A DNA stretch of 64,000 bases from an uncultured Oscillospiraceae bacterium (lineage in GTDB: Bacteria > Bacillota > Clostridia > Oscillospirales > Ruminococcaceae). The notes below the pieces were generated by a model, which had not been told where the DNA came from, did no database searches, and saw nothing but the letters and a program-made list of their open reading frames with translations. The stretch covers positions 1-64,000 of the forward strand of contig URGV01000001.1 of the NCBI GenBank assembly GCA_900547455.1. Direction: 5' to 3'. Shown one piece after another: positions 22,451 to 31,800 of this stretch; the stretch's first letter is position 1; every line of letters starts with the position of its first letter. The position numbers were made by a program, and so were the translations under genes.

Positions 22451-24253
22451 TTATGAATTTTCCCGCTGCAGAATCAGACAGCTCAGCCCGGGAAGGGAAA
22501 TGCTGTCGGAAGAAAGCGGCTCCTTGTCCACCTCCTGCTCCGACTGGCTGTCCAGCAGCAGGCGATAGGCAGAAGGGGTGGCGGGAAGGTGGGCAGAAAG
22601 CGGATAGTTTGGGCAGTCCCGGTCGGAGAGGTTGAGCAGCAAAACCAGTTCCTGCCCGCTGCCGTCCCGCCGCTGGATGGCGAAGATTTCAGGGAAAACG
22701 CTGCCCATGTCCAGCCACTGAAAGTAGCTGCTGTCAAAATCCTGCTCCCACAGGGCGGGGCAGGTGCAGTAAAGGGTGTTCAGGCGCTGCAGGAAGACGT
22801 GGAAGCTGCGGTGAACCGGATAGTCCAGCAGGTTCCAGCCGGGCTGGCGCTCCTCGCTCCACTCCATAAATTCGGCCAGCTCGTTGCCCATGAACGAGAG
22901 CTTTTTGCCCGGGTGAAAGAGCATATAGCAGTACAGGCAGCGCAGCTGGGCAAACTTTTGCTCATAGCTGCCCCAGAGCTTGTCGATGATTGTCTTTTTG
23001 CCGTGCACCACCTCGTCATGGGAGAGGGGAAGAATGTAGTTTTCCTGATAGAAGTAGCTCATCGAGAAGAGGAAGCGGTTTTTCATCCCAGCCCGCTCGG
23101 CAAAGGGGGTGGCCAGATAGTCCAGCGTGTCGTGCATCCAGCCGAGATTCCACTTATAGTCAAAGCCCAACCCGCCGTAGGCCACCGGTGCGGTCACCTT
23201 GAGGTAGTCGCTGGAGTCCTCCGCAATCAGCATCACCTCGGGGTGGTCCTGCTGCAGGGTGAAGTTGGTGCTCCGCAAAAACCACAGCCCCGGTTCGTTG
23301 AGGCCCTTGTCCTTGCTGCCGCCCTGGTAGATCAGATTGGAGACTGCGTCGTATCGGATGCCGTCGAAGTGGTAGACGGTGATCCAGAAATCCAGGGCCG
23401 AGCGCAGAAAGCTCAGGACGTGCGGCTTTGTGAAGTCGAACAGGACGGTGCCCCACGGGCTGTCCCGCAGGTTTGGGTTATCCGACTCGTACAGGCAGGA
23501 GCCGTCAAAGCGGGCCAGCGCGTAATAGTCCGGGACAAAGTGGGTGGGAACAAAGTCCAGAATCACCCCGATGCCGGCCTGGTGGCAGCGGTCAATCAGC
23601 GCCATCAGCTGGTGCGGGGAACCGTAGCGGCTGGTGGCGGAAAAGTAGCCGGATACCTGATACCCCCAGGAGGCGTCCAACGGGTACTCGGTGAGGGGCA
23701 GCAGCTCGATGTGGGTGTAGCCCATCTGCCGGATGTAGGGGATGAGCTGGTCGGCCAGCTCGTCATATTGGAGGAAGCGTTCACATCCATCTCCATCCTT
23801 CATTCGCCAGGAACCGGCGTGCAGCTCGTAGATGTTGAGCGGGCGGTTAAAATTTTTCTGCCGGGTGGATAAAAAGGCGCCGTCCTGCCAATGATATCCG
23901 TCCAGCCGCTGAATCACCGAGGCGGTGTTGGGCCGCAGCTCGGTGAAGAAGGCAAAGGGATCGGCCCGGTCCCAGATTTCGCCCCCGGCGGTGGTGATGC
24001 GGTATTTGTACCGGTCCCCCGGCTGTGGATCAGGGGAGGTCAGCACCCAGACGCCGCAGTCCAGCTGCTGCATCGGCCAGGGGTTCCAGGCGTTGAAGTC
24101 GCCGATCAGAGAAACTACCTTTGCCTGTGGAGCATAGACGGCAAAGCGCACCTGCGATTGGTTGTTTTCCCAGACAAAGTGCGCGCCGAACAACTCATAG
24201 CCCTTGGAGGAACGTCCGCGCAGATAATCGATCATGAGAGAAAAGTCAATCAT
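22451..24253 (-). CDS. glgB: 1,4-alpha-glucan branching enzyme
   Basis: A 600-residue GH13 branching enzyme that makes alpha-1,6 branches in glycogen. An N-terminal CBM48/E-set domain (FAVYAPQAKVVSLIGDFNAW, about residues 37-56) precedes the catalytic barrel with DFVPTHFVPD, the nucleophile region FDGIRYDAVSN, the acid/base region MLIAEDSS, and LPLSHDEVVHGK. A C-terminal all-beta domain follows. It is slightly shorter than typical GlgB but complete. No other glycogen genes are in the window. Confidence 0.93.
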   Translation of the reverse strand: MIDFSLMIDYLRGRSSKGYELFGAHFVWENNQSQVRFAVYAPQAKVVSLIGDFNAWNPWPMQQLDCGVWVLTSPDPQPGDRYKYRITTAGGEIWDRADPFAFFTELRPNTASVIQRLDGYHWQDGAFLSTRQKNFNRPLNIYELHAGSWRMKDGDGCERFLQYDELADQLIPYIRQMGYTHIELLPLTEYPLDASWGYQVSGYFSATSRYGSPHQLMALIDRCHQAGIGVILDFVPTHFVPDYYALARFDGSCLYESDNPNLRDSPWGTVLFDFTKPHVLSFLRSALDFWITVYHFDGIRYDAVSNLIYQGGSKDKGLNEPGLWFLRSTNFTLQQDHPEVMLIAEDSSDYLKVTAPVAYGGLGFDYKWNLGWMHDTLDYLATPFAERAGMKNRFLFSMSYFYQENYILPLSHDEVVHGKKTIIDKLWGSYEQKFAQLRCLYCYMLFHPGKKLSFMGNELAEFMEWSEERQPGWNLLDYPVHRSFHVFLQRLNTLYCTCPALWEQDFDSSYFQWLDMGSVFPEIFAIQRRDGSGQELVLLLNLSDRDCPNYPLSAHLPATPSAYRLLLDSQSEQEVDKEPLSSDSISLPGLSCLILQRENS

Positions 24254-24364
24254 ACAATCTTCCTTTCAAAAGAAGCTTGATTTTATCCATATTCTACAAT
24301 ATTTTGATACAAAAGGCAATAAACAAAAAAGGACGTTTGATAAGAGAAAGCAAAATCAGAAAAA

Positions 24365-24419
24365 AATAGTTGATATTTTTTTATCAACTATTGAAAAAAT
24401 TCTATAAATATTGCATAAT
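24365..24419 (+). promoter_or_regulatory. ald promoter with inverted repeat
   Basis: TTGAAA (24391-24396), 17 bp, CATAAT (24414-24419). A perfect 11-bp inverted repeat AATAGTTGATA/TATCAACTATT (24365-24375 and 24382-24392) abuts the -35 box, a common position for an activator site. The binding factor is unknown. Confidence 0.6.
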
Positions 24420-24480
24420 AAGAAGGGGAAAAAGACGCGTTTTTCTCGCAACTGTAATTAGAGAAAGAGAGGCAAGATTT

Positions 24481-25590
24481 ATGAAGATCGGAAGCGTAAA
24501 GGAAATCAAAAAGTTTGAGTACCGCGTCGGCCTGACACCGGACAATGTCCGAAGCTACGTCAACGCTGGACACCAGGTCTATATCGAGCGCAACGCCGGC
24601 GTCGGGTCAGGCTTTATGACCGACGATTACATCAAGGCGGGCGCCACCATTCTGGAAACGGCGCGCGAGGTGTGGGAAACAGCTGAGATGATCGTCAAGG
24701 TCAAGGAACCGCTTTCGGACGAGTACCAGTATTTCCGCAAGGGGCAGATCATCTACACCTACCTGCATCTGGCGGCGGACCGCGCGCTGACCGACGCGAT
24801 GTTGGCCGCCGGCGTCAAGGGCGTGGCCTATGAGACGCTGGATCAGAACGGTTATCTGCCGCTGCTTGCCCCGATGAGCCAGATTGCGGGCCGCCTGAGC
24901 GTGCAGGAAGGCGCCAAGTATCTGGAGAAGATTTACGGCGGATCCGGCGTTCTGCTCTCCGGCGTGCCCGGAACCCCGAAGGCGCACGTCGTCATCATCG
25001 GCGGCGGAAGCGTCGGCACCAACGCCTGCAAGATTGCGGTCGGCATGGGCGCGGACGTCACCGTCATGGATGTCAACATCCACCGCCTGGAGTACCTGGA
25101 CGACATCTTCGGAGCGCGCATCCAGACCCTTTACTCCAACGACGTCAACGTCGAAAACGCGCTGAAGACAGCCGACCTGGTTGTCGGCGCGGTGCTGATC
25201 CCCGGCAAGAAGGCACCGAAGATTATCAGAAAATCTTATCTGAAAGAGATGCGCCCCGGTTCGGTCATCGTCGACGTCGCGGTTGACCAGGGTGGCTGCT
25301 GCGAAACCACCCACATGACCTACCACGACGATCCGATCTATAAGGTGGATGGAGTCGTCCATTACTGCGTCGGCAATATGCCGGGCGCTGTTCCGCGCAC
25401 CTCCACCATCGCGCTGACCAACGCCACCCTGAGCTACGGCCTCCAGATAGCCGCGAACGGCCTGGAAGAAGCCTGCCGCAGAAACGAGACGATCTATTCG
25501 GCGATCAACACCTACGATGGCAAGCTGACCTGCAAGAACGTTGCGGACAGCTTCAAGATGGAGTATACCGACATTCATAGTTGCTTCTAA
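24481..25590 (+). CDS. ald: Alanine dehydrogenase
   Basis: A 369-residue NAD-dependent enzyme that interconverts L-alanine with pyruvate plus ammonium. The N-terminal substrate domain starts MKIGSVKEIKKFEYRVGLTP with the family motif EYRVGLTP and later VKVKEPL. The NAD domain has VVIIGGGSVGTNACKIAVG, followed by the MDVNIHRLEYLDD acidic strand end. The C-terminal NMPGAVPRTSTIALTNAT is diagnostic. The start follows an AGAGAGGC site. A terminator follows. Alanine metabolism is often linked to sporulation and germination. Confidence 0.96.
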   Translation: MKIGSVKEIKKFEYRVGLTPDNVRSYVNAGHQVYIERNAGVGSGFMTDDYIKAGATILETAREVWETAEMIVKVKEPLSDEYQYFRKGQIIYTYLHLAADRALTDAMLAAGVKGVAYETLDQNGYLPLLAPMSQIAGRLSVQEGAKYLEKIYGGSGVLLSGVPGTPKAHVVIIGGGSVGTNACKIAVGMGADVTVMDVNIHRLEYLDDIFGARIQTLYSNDVNVENALKTADLVVGAVLIPGKKAPKIIRKSYLKEMRPGSVIVDVAVDQGGCCETTHMTYHDDPIYKVDGVVHYCVGNMPGAVPRTSTIALTNATLSYGLQIAANGLEEACRRNETIYSAINTYDGKLTCKNVADSFKMEYTDIHSCF

Positions 25591-25604
25591 AAAATATTCT
25601 GACA

Positions 25605-25640
25605 GCAAAAAAGCTGCCCTTTCTGGGGCAGCTTTTTTAC
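25605..25640. terminator. Terminator of ald
   Basis: AAAAAAGCTGCCC/GGGCAGCTTTTTT stem (25607-25619 and 25626-25638). It can act in both directions, although the convergent carrier-protein gene stops 94 bp further on. Confidence 0.85.
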
Positions 25641-25733
25641 TTTGTCTGATTTTGTAAAAATATTTTTCCGAGAGCGTTGCCTGGGAAATGAAAAAACAAA
25701 AGAAGGCTTTGCCAGGGGAGATTCCCCAGCGCA

Positions 25734-25991
25734 TTAGGTTGCCTCAGGGGATTCCTTTGCCGTCCTGCACAGCTGCAGAATCCCTTCGACGCTGCGAAAA
25801 CAGCTGCGGTCCACCTGGGTGGGCTGGATTTCGATGCCCATATCCTCCAGCCCGTCCAACAGGGTAATGAGTCCGAGACTGTCTAATAATCCGCTTTCCA
25901 GCAGGTCTATTCCCGGCTCCAGGACACGACGGCTGCTGCACGCCTCGACCAGTAGCTTCTTGACCGCCTGTTCCAGCTCTTTTTCATCCAT
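25734..25991 (-). CDS. Acyl/aminoacyl carrier protein, DltC-like
   Basis: An 85-residue carrier protein. The phosphopantetheine serine lies in LLDSLGLITLL near residue 38, and the following DGLEDMGIEI helix is typical of DltC (D-alanyl carrier) rather than fatty-acid ACP. It overlaps the 3' end of the adenylation gene by eight bases, so it should receive the activated amino acid. No dltB or dltD neighbours are present. Confidence 0.8.
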   Translation of the reverse strand: MDEKELEQAVKKLLVEACSSRRVLEPGIDLLESGLLDSLGLITLLDGLEDMGIEIQPTQVDRSCFRSVEGILQLCRTAKESPEAT

Positions 25992-27426
25992 TTTGCAACA
26001 TCTCCTTCAAACCCTGCAGATCACACTTTCCATTTTGATTGACCGGCATCCGCTCTACCGGGAGCCAAACCTTTGGCAGCATATACGCCGGCAACGATTT
26101 TCGCAGCTGCGCATCACAGTCAGCTGTTTTTGGAGGAGGTCCCATCCACTCCACCACAGCGGCCAGGGCAACCACCTGACCTCCCGCTGTCATGGGCAGC
26201 ACTGCCGCTGCCTGTACCTGAGGCCAGGAGCGGATGACGGCTTCGATCTCTCCCGGCTCGATGCGATAGCCCTTATATTTGAGCTGGCGGTCCAGCCGTC
26301 CGCTGTACCAGAGCAGGCCGTTTTCGATCCTGCCAATATCGCCGGTGCGGTAAAGCCGCTGCCCCTGCCAACTGCCAAACCGTTCAGCAGAAGCGTTGAG
26401 GTATCCGCTTGCGACACTTTGGCCGGCGATGGCGATCTCCCCGCTTTGCCCCGGCGGCAGCTCGTTCCCGTCCCGGTCTAAAATCAGCAGCTGGCAGGCC
26501 GCATTTGCCAGCTGTCCGACCGGCAGTGGTTCGCCTGCTCCCGTCACCTCCACGGCACAAACTGCACAGGTTGCCTCGGTGGGGCCGTAGGCGTTGAGAA
26601 CTGTGACATCCGGAAAGCGTTGCCTGAGCTGCCGAACCGTCCTGGCAGGCAGTGTCTCGCCGCAGAAAAAGACGGTCTGAAGCGCAGGCATCAGTTCGCG
26701 CTGAAAGCTTTTATCGCACAGACAGAGCCGAGCGAAGGATGGAGTGCAGCTCATCCGCGTGGCCCCGCTTTCCCCTAGCGCCCGGTAAAGCGTATCAAGG
26801 TCAGCTTGCTGAGAGGGTTCCAGCGCAAAGACGGTCTCGCCCATCATCCAGGCAGGCCAAAGGTCGGCCACCGACAGGTCGAAGGAAAACTGCGCCTGAT
26901 TGAGCGCGGCTCCCGGTTTCTTTCGGGAGCGGATGGCTGGGAGCGCACAAAACCAGCGCACGAAATTTTCCAGCGCGGCAAGGGAGATGCGCACCCCCTT
27001 TGGGCTGCCGCTGCTGCCGGAGGTGAACAGCCAATAGGCATCCCGGGAAGGGTTGCCTGGAATCAAAAAATTCTGCATGGCAGGCTCCCGTTTGAGCCAT
27101 TGTTCCGCTTTTGCCTCCCGACAATCGATCACAGTGCCGGGATTGGCCTGGGAGAGAATGCGCTGCAGCCGCTCCTTTGGCTGGTCGGAAGAAAGTGGCA
27201 GGTAGGGCCGACCGGCAAGCAGGCTTCCCAGCATCCCCACTGCCATCATTGGCTGCTTTGTCCCGATCAGCGCCACCGCACCGGCACCGTCCTGCAGCTG
27301 CGCGGCCAGCAAACAGGCGGCGTTCCACAGTTGGGAATAGGTTAAGAACTCCTCCCCGCAGCGATAGGCAGGGTGCTCTGCAAGGAGAGAAGCGTTTTGT
27401 TGAATCTTTTCCAGCAGCATCCTCAT
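25984..27426 (-). CDS. Amino acid adenylation enzyme, DltA-like
   Basis: A 480-residue stand-alone adenylation enzyme of the ANL superfamily. It has A3 LFTSGSSGSPKGVRIS, A5 NAYGPTEAT, A7 YRTGDIGR, A8 KYKGYRIEPGEIE and A10 NQNGKCDL with the catalytic Lys. The overall form is closest to DltA, which loads D-alanine on a carrier protein. The partner carrier gene overlaps its end. ATG at 27426 overlaps the stop of the VanW gene (ATGA); ATG at 27420 is an alternative start. The substrate is not certain, because the rest of a dlt operon is missing. Confidence 0.82.
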   Translation of the reverse strand: MRMLLEKIQQNASLLAEHPAYRCGEEFLTYSQLWNAACLLAAQLQDGAGAVALIGTKQPMMAVGMLGSLLAGRPYLPLSSDQPKERLQRILSQANPGTVIDCREAKAEQWLKREPAMQNFLIPGNPSRDAYWLFTSGSSGSPKGVRISLAALENFVRWFCALPAIRSRKKPGAALNQAQFSFDLSVADLWPAWMMGETVFALEPSQQADLDTLYRALGESGATRMSCTPSFARLCLCDKSFQRELMPALQTVFFCGETLPARTVRQLRQRFPDVTVLNAYGPTEATCAVCAVEVTGAGEPLPVGQLANAACQLLILDRDGNELPPGQSGEIAIAGQSVASGYLNASAERFGSWQGQRLYRTGDIGRIENGLLWYSGRLDRQLKYKGYRIEPGEIEAVIRSWPQVQAAAVLPMTAGGQVVALAAVVEWMGPPPKTADCDAQLRKSLPAYMLPKVWLPVERMPVNQNGKCDLQGLKEMLQNG

Positions 27427-28268
27427 CCCTCGCTTTCTGTTCTCGATTGAATCTGATCGGCGGGGATTAGGGCTGGGTCATACATCACCTTGGAATGGTT
27501 GTCCAGCACCAGTTCCTTGGCAATTTCCAGCCCGCTTGCCCGGTCGATCACCCTTCGGTAAACCTTGCTGATCCGGTACCAGCCATCCGCCTCCTCGACA
27601 AATCCGCTGTCCTCCTCGATGATTCGATAGCGGTAAGGGAAGGGCTGGGTGGTGTGCAGCTCCCCGCACAGGTCGGTGTCGTCCAACCAGAGAAGCAGCT
27701 GCACCGGCTGATCGGTCGTGTTGCGAAATTGGTAGTCCACGTTCTTGTAAAAGACAGAGGTGCCCGTCCCAAACGGCACCGTGCGGCGCTCGTCAGGAAA
27801 CAGGGCATCGGAATGGTGGTGCAGCTCGGTGACGGTGAGCGGACTGTTGAGCAACAGCCAGTGCACCATGTTGGCCAGCTGGCACAGGCCGCCGCCTACG
27901 CCAGAGCGAAAGCCGCCGCTGGAAATCATCAATCCCTCGGTGTATCCCTTTTTGCGGGTCGCTTTGCCGACCAGTTTCCAAAAGGAAAAGGTTTCCCCGG
28001 GCTGAATGACGATCCCGTTAATCCGTGCGGCCGCAATCCGCAGGTTGACCGCTTTGCCCTCCTGCAGGCGCATGTCCACCCCATGCAGCCGGCGCAGCAG
28101 CAGCGAGGTGTGTCCCTTGACTAGGCAAGGCAGAGGGGTGGGGTCAATTTTGGTAGCAAAACGTTCCCTGCTCAAAAGATTTTTGATATCCCGCAGCAGA
28201 TACTCCTTGTGCAGTGAAAGCCAGTAGCCGACAGGGCCCATCTGGCAGAGCATTTTACGATGTTTCAT
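27423..28268 (-). CDS. VanW family protein
   Basis: A 281-residue protein with a central VanW domain: ARINGIVIQPGETFSFWK, then GLMISSGGFRSGVGGGLCQL and the aspartate/histidine-rich ELHHHSDAL. VanW occurs in some vancomycin-resistance clusters, but most copies, like this one, lie elsewhere and have no proven reaction. The start at 28268 has AGGAG four bases upstream; the upstream in-frame ATG lies in a TATAAT promoter box. It starts an operon with the adenylation and carrier genes. Confidence 0.88.
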   Translation of the reverse strand: MKHRKMLCQMGPVGYWLSLHKEYLLRDIKNLLSRERFATKIDPTPLPCLVKGHTSLLLRRLHGVDMRLQEGKAVNLRIAAARINGIVIQPGETFSFWKLVGKATRKKGYTEGLMISSGGFRSGVGGGLCQLANMVHWLLLNSPLTVTELHHHSDALFPDERRTVPFGTGTSVFYKNVDYQFRNTTDQPVQLLLWLDDTDLCGELHTTQPFPYRYRIIEEDSGFVEEADGWYRISKVYRRVIDRASGLEIAKELVLDNHSKVMYDPALIPADQIQSRTESEG

Positions 28269-28573
28269 GATTCTCCTCTTTTCCTGTGAAACAATCTGCT
28301 TGCTTTGTAAAATCTGCTCCTTCGTCTCCATTATAGCACAAGAATAGAATAAATACCAGATGATTGTAGAAAAAAGAAGCAAGAAGAATGATCTAGAAAA
28401 AATAGGGAGGAAAGCGCAGTATGTAAGGGCTCAAGAAGCTCTTTTTACCCACACCTTTACGGATATAGTGGCCTGTAGTATACTAATACTATCGAATAAG
28501 AAAAATTGTGAAGGGGTCCAAGACCGGGAACTATAAACAGCCCAAATTCTGCAACGAAAAGGAGCGAGAGAAA
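28269..28573. promoter_or_regulatory. Divergent promoter region (no gene)
   Basis: A 305-bp intergenic region. The VanW operon has an extended -10 (TGCTATAAT) at about 28323-28331 on the minus strand. The plus-strand gene has TTTACG (28456-28461), 17 bp, TATACT (28479-28484). No ORF or other structure is evident. Confidence 0.55.
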
Positions 28574-29053
28574 ATGAAAAAAGAAAAGGCGATCTTACTT
28601 GCCATCTTGGGAATCGGCGTTCTGGGGGTACTGTGTTACTGCCTGCCGGTTTTTTCGTTCGGAGAGGTGCTGGCGAAAGAAGGGGTGGAAGGGTACCGCG
28701 AGACCGAGGTGTGGGACTTTGATGCGCGGATTTCGTATGAGCCAGATGCGCAGAAGCTGCTCGAGCTGCTGGAGACGCTTCCGGTACGCAGAAATATCGG
28801 TGACAACCACTGGCGTGGGAAGGAGCACCAGCGGGAAAAAGGTCCACAATATGCAATTGCCTTTCGATACGGGAAGAAGGGGAATTTCTGGATGCAGTTC
28901 TGCGAGCGGGAGGTCAGCTTCCAGAGTCCGAGCGGCGGCCGGTTTTCCGATTTTGATTTTAACACCTATCTGATCGCAAGCTCGGAGGACTACGAGCAGT
29001 TTATCGGGCAGCTTGGAGAGCTGCTGGAACAAAGCCCATCTGAGCCGCTGTAG
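28574..29053 (+). CDS. Hypothetical membrane-anchored protein
   Basis: A 159-residue protein. One N-terminal hydrophobic helix (about residues 6-30) is a signal anchor or uncleaved signal; the rest is extracytoplasmic and polar, with a C-terminal helix. I do not recognise a family. The ATG is preceded by AAAGGAGCG. Likely monocistronic, as the next gene has its own promoter. Confidence 0.7.
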   Translation: MKKEKAILLAILGIGVLGVLCYCLPVFSFGEVLAKEGVEGYRETEVWDFDARISYEPDAQKLLELLETLPVRRNIGDNHWRGKEHQREKGPQYAIAFRYGKKGNFWMQFCEREVSFQSPSGGRFSDFDFNTYLIASSEDYEQFIGQLGELLEQSPSEPL

Positions 29054-29081
29054 AAGTGGCTTCGGCAAGAGTTTTTTTGCC

Positions 29082-29110
29082 TTGACGTACGCTGTGCCCT
29101 ATGGTATACT
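29082..29110 (+). promoter_or_regulatory. Promoter of the ABC-F gene
   Basis: TTGACG (29082-29087), 17 bp, TATACT (29105-29110). Confidence 0.75.
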
Positions 29111-29144
29111 CATACCGATTAAAAACAGAACGGAGAATGTATTC

Positions 29145-30755
29145 ATGATTACGGTCAACAACGTCAGTCTGGATTTCAGCGGCCAGAAGCTGTTTTCCGA
29201 TGTCAATCTTTTGTTCAACGCCGGCGAGTGCTACGGCGTTATCGGCGCAAACGGCGCTGGAAAATCTACCTTTTTAAAGATCCTCTCCGGCGAGCTCGAG
29301 CCCTCCACCGGCACGGTGGAGATCCCGGACGGCGAGCGCATGTCGGTATTAAAGCAGGACCACTTTGCCTACGACAGCTTTTCGGTGCTGGACACCATCA
29401 TCCAGGGCAACCCGCGCCTGTATGAGATCATGCAGCAGAAGGACGCTCTCTATAATAAGGAAGATTTTACCGACGAGGACGGCGAGCTTGCCGCCGCGCT
29501 GGAGGCGGAGTTTGCAGAGCTTGGCGGCTGGGAGGTTGAGACCGAGATCAGCAAGCTGCTCAAAGGTTTGGGCCTTGACCAGAACCTGCTGTATGAGCAG
29601 ATGGGCTCCCTGCCAGACAAGGACAAGGTCAAGATTCTGCTGGCGCAGGCGCTGTTTGGTCAGCCGGAGATCATCCTGCTGGACGAGCCGACCAACCACC
29701 TCGACCTTGCCTCCATCACCTGGCTGGAGGAGTTTTTGATGGACTATCAGGGAACGGTCATCATCGTTTCCCACGACCGTCACTTCCTCAACAACGTTTG
29801 CACCCACATCGTCGACATCGACTACAATAAAATCAAAATGTACGTCGGCAACTATGATTTCTGGTACGAGTCCAGCCGCCTGATGCAGCGGATGATGGCC
29901 GACCAGAAGCGCAAGGCGGACGAGAAGATCAAGGAACTGCAGAACTTCATCGCGCGCTTTGCCGCCAACAAATCCAAATCCAAGCAGGCGACCTCCCGCC
30001 GTAAGCTGATCGACAAGCTGACGGTGGAGGAGCTGCCCGCTTCCTCCCGCAAATACCCCTATGTCGGCTTCACCATGGACCGCGAGATCGGCAAGGATGT
30101 GCTGACCGTCGACCGCGTCAGCAAGACGGTGGATGGGGTGAAGGTGCTCAACGACGTCTCCTTCACCGTCGCCAAGGGGGACAAGATTGCCTTCATCGGC
30201 GACAATGAGATCGCGCTGACCACCATGCTGCAGATTTTGGCCGAGGAGCTGGAACCGGATTCCGGTTCGATCAAGTGGGGTGTCAGCACCTCCCGCTCCT
30301 ACTTCCCGAAGGACAACTCGGAATATTTTAACGGCTGCGACCTTTCGATTCTGCAGTGGCTCTCGCAGTACTCCAAGGATATCACCGAGACCTATCTGCG
30401 CGGCTTTTTGGGCAGGATGCTCTTCTCCGGCGACGATGTCTACAAGCCGGTGCAGGTGCTCTCCGGTGGCGAGAAGGTGCGCTGCATGCTCTCGCGGATG
30501 ATGCTCTACGGGTCCAACGTCCTCATACTCGACCAGCCAACCAACCACCTCGACCTCGAGTCGATCACCGCGGTCAACAATGGTCTGGTGGAGTTTAAGT
30601 CCAACGTGTTCTTCACTTCTCACGACCATGAATTTGTGCAGACGGTGGCCAACCGCATTATCGAGATCACCCCGGACGGCATCGTCGACCGCCGCTGCAC
30701 CTTCGATGAATATCTCGAGTGGCGCGCAGAAAACGGCAAAGCGGTCCGCAACTAA
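29145..30755 (+). CDS. ABC-F type ATPase
   Basis: A 536-residue soluble protein with two ABC ATPase domains and no membrane part, as in the ABC-F ribosome-associated family. Domain 1 has Walker A GANGAGKST and Walker B IILLDEPTNHLDL. The inter-domain linker contains the basic KRKADEKIKELQNF helix. Domain 2 has a degenerate Walker A region (GDNEIALTTML), an LSGGEKVR signature and LILDQPTNHLDL. The change at the second P-loop and the DQPT are family features of the YdiF/YkpA-like group. Members act in translation, some in antibiotic protection; none can be assigned here. Confidence 0.92.
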   Translation: MITVNNVSLDFSGQKLFSDVNLLFNAGECYGVIGANGAGKSTFLKILSGELEPSTGTVEIPDGERMSVLKQDHFAYDSFSVLDTIIQGNPRLYEIMQQKDALYNKEDFTDEDGELAAALEAEFAELGGWEVETEISKLLKGLGLDQNLLYEQMGSLPDKDKVKILLAQALFGQPEIILLDEPTNHLDLASITWLEEFLMDYQGTVIIVSHDRHFLNNVCTHIVDIDYNKIKMYVGNYDFWYESSRLMQRMMADQKRKADEKIKELQNFIARFAANKSKSKQATSRRKLIDKLTVEELPASSRKYPYVGFTMDREIGKDVLTVDRVSKTVDGVKVLNDVSFTVAKGDKIAFIGDNEIALTTMLQILAEELEPDSGSIKWGVSTSRSYFPKDNSEYFNGCDLSILQWLSQYSKDITETYLRGFLGRMLFSGDDVYKPVQVLSGGEKVRCMLSRMMLYGSNVLILDQPTNHLDLESITAVNNGLVEFKSNVFFTSHDHEFVQTVANRIIEITPDGIVDRRCTFDEYLEWRAENGKAVRN

Positions 30756-30763
30756 AAAGATGA

Positions 30764-30804
30764 TGAAAAAAGGAAACGTCCTCGAAAGACGTTTCCTTTT
30801 TTGT
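30764..30804. terminator. Terminator between ABC-F gene and uppP
   Basis: AAAAAAGGAAACGTC/GACGTTTCCTTTTTT stem, arms 30766-30780 and 30788-30802. It suits both convergent genes. Confidence 0.85.
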
Positions 30805-30818
30805 GTGAAGAAAAACGG

Positions 30819-31670
30819 TTAAGCCATCATTGCCTGCGCGCCAAAGTAGAGGATGACCACGATGCCCAGCACGATGCGGTACCAGCCGAAGGCGGTGAAG
30901 TCGTGCTTGCGGATGAAGTTCATCAGGAACTTGATGGCAAACAGCGAGACGATGAAGGCTACCGCCGAACCGATCAGCAGAATACCCCACTGTGCCCCGG
31001 TGATGGAGGAGAGGCCAACCTGCAGGATGAACTTGAGAATCTTGTAGGCGCTGGCGCCGAACATGACCGGGATGGCCATGAAGAAGGAGAACTCGGTGGC
31101 GACAAAGCGCGAACAGGACAGCAGCATGGCGCCCAGAATGGTTGAGCCGGAACGGGAGGTTCCGGGGATGATGGCCAGCAGCTGCAGGAAACCGATGCAG
31201 GCGGCGGTGCGGTAGCTGAGCTGCTCAAAGGAACGGATGCGCGGCTTGACCTGTTTGTTTCGTTTTTCCAGCAGGATGAACAGTACGCCGTAGATAATCA
31301 GCGCGGCGGCGACAACAGTTGGGGTGTAAAAGTGCTCGGTGACCCAGTCGTCGACCAGCAGGCCGATGACGCCGATGGGCAGCACCGCAACCAGTACTTT
31401 GAACCAGAGCTGGAAGGTGGAGAGCCGCTCGGCGCGGGACTTGGAGGGGGAGAAAGGGTTGAGCTTTTGGAAGTAGAGCACGACCACCGCCAGAATGGAG
31501 CCCAGCTGGATGACAACATAGAACATATCCATAAACTCTTTGGGCTGGTTGAGGTTTAAAAAGGCATCGGCCAGAATCATGTGGCCGGTGCTGCTGATGG
31601 GCAGCCATTCGGTGATGCCCTGGATGATGCCCAAGACAACCGTCTTGAGAATCTCGATCACAAATTCCAT
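30819..31670 (-). CDS. uppP: Undecaprenyl-diphosphatase
   Basis: A 283-residue polytopic enzyme (BacA/UppP) that recycles the lipid carrier for cell-wall synthesis by removing one phosphate from C55-PP. The two signature loops are present: QGITEWLPISSTGHMIL near residue 13 and PGTSRSGSTILGAML near residue 170. Eight or so membrane helices are visible. I chose ATG 31670 over an upstream TTG because AGGAG lies ten bases before it. High expression of this gene confers bacitracin tolerance. Confidence 0.95.
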   Translation of the reverse strand: MEFVIEILKTVVLGIIQGITEWLPISSTGHMILADAFLNLNQPKEFMDMFYVVIQLGSILAVVVLYFQKLNPFSPSKSRAERLSTFQLWFKVLVAVLPIGVIGLLVDDWVTEHFYTPTVVAAALIIYGVLFILLEKRNKQVKPRIRSFEQLSYRTAACIGFLQLLAIIPGTSRSGSTILGAMLLSCSRFVATEFSFFMAIPVMFGASAYKILKFILQVGLSSITGAQWGILLIGSAVAFIVSLFAIKFLMNFIRKHDFTAFGWYRIVLGIVVILYFGAQAMMA

Positions 31671-31761
31671 AAAAATCAGTCTCCTATCCAATTGTTAAAC
31701 ATGCTGTTTTATTATAGCATACCTGTCGGAGAATTAGAAGCCCCCTTTTGGAAAAAAGCAG

Positions 31762-31795
31762 AAAAATAGGCGGCAGTTTCTGCCGCCTATTGGGC
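31762..31795 (-). terminator. Terminator of the ECF-sigma operon
   Basis: AATAGGCGGCAG/CTGCCGCCTATT stem (about 31766-31792) with a minus-strand T tract, directly after the gene ending at 31801. Confidence 0.75.
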
Positions 31796-31800
31796 GCTGT

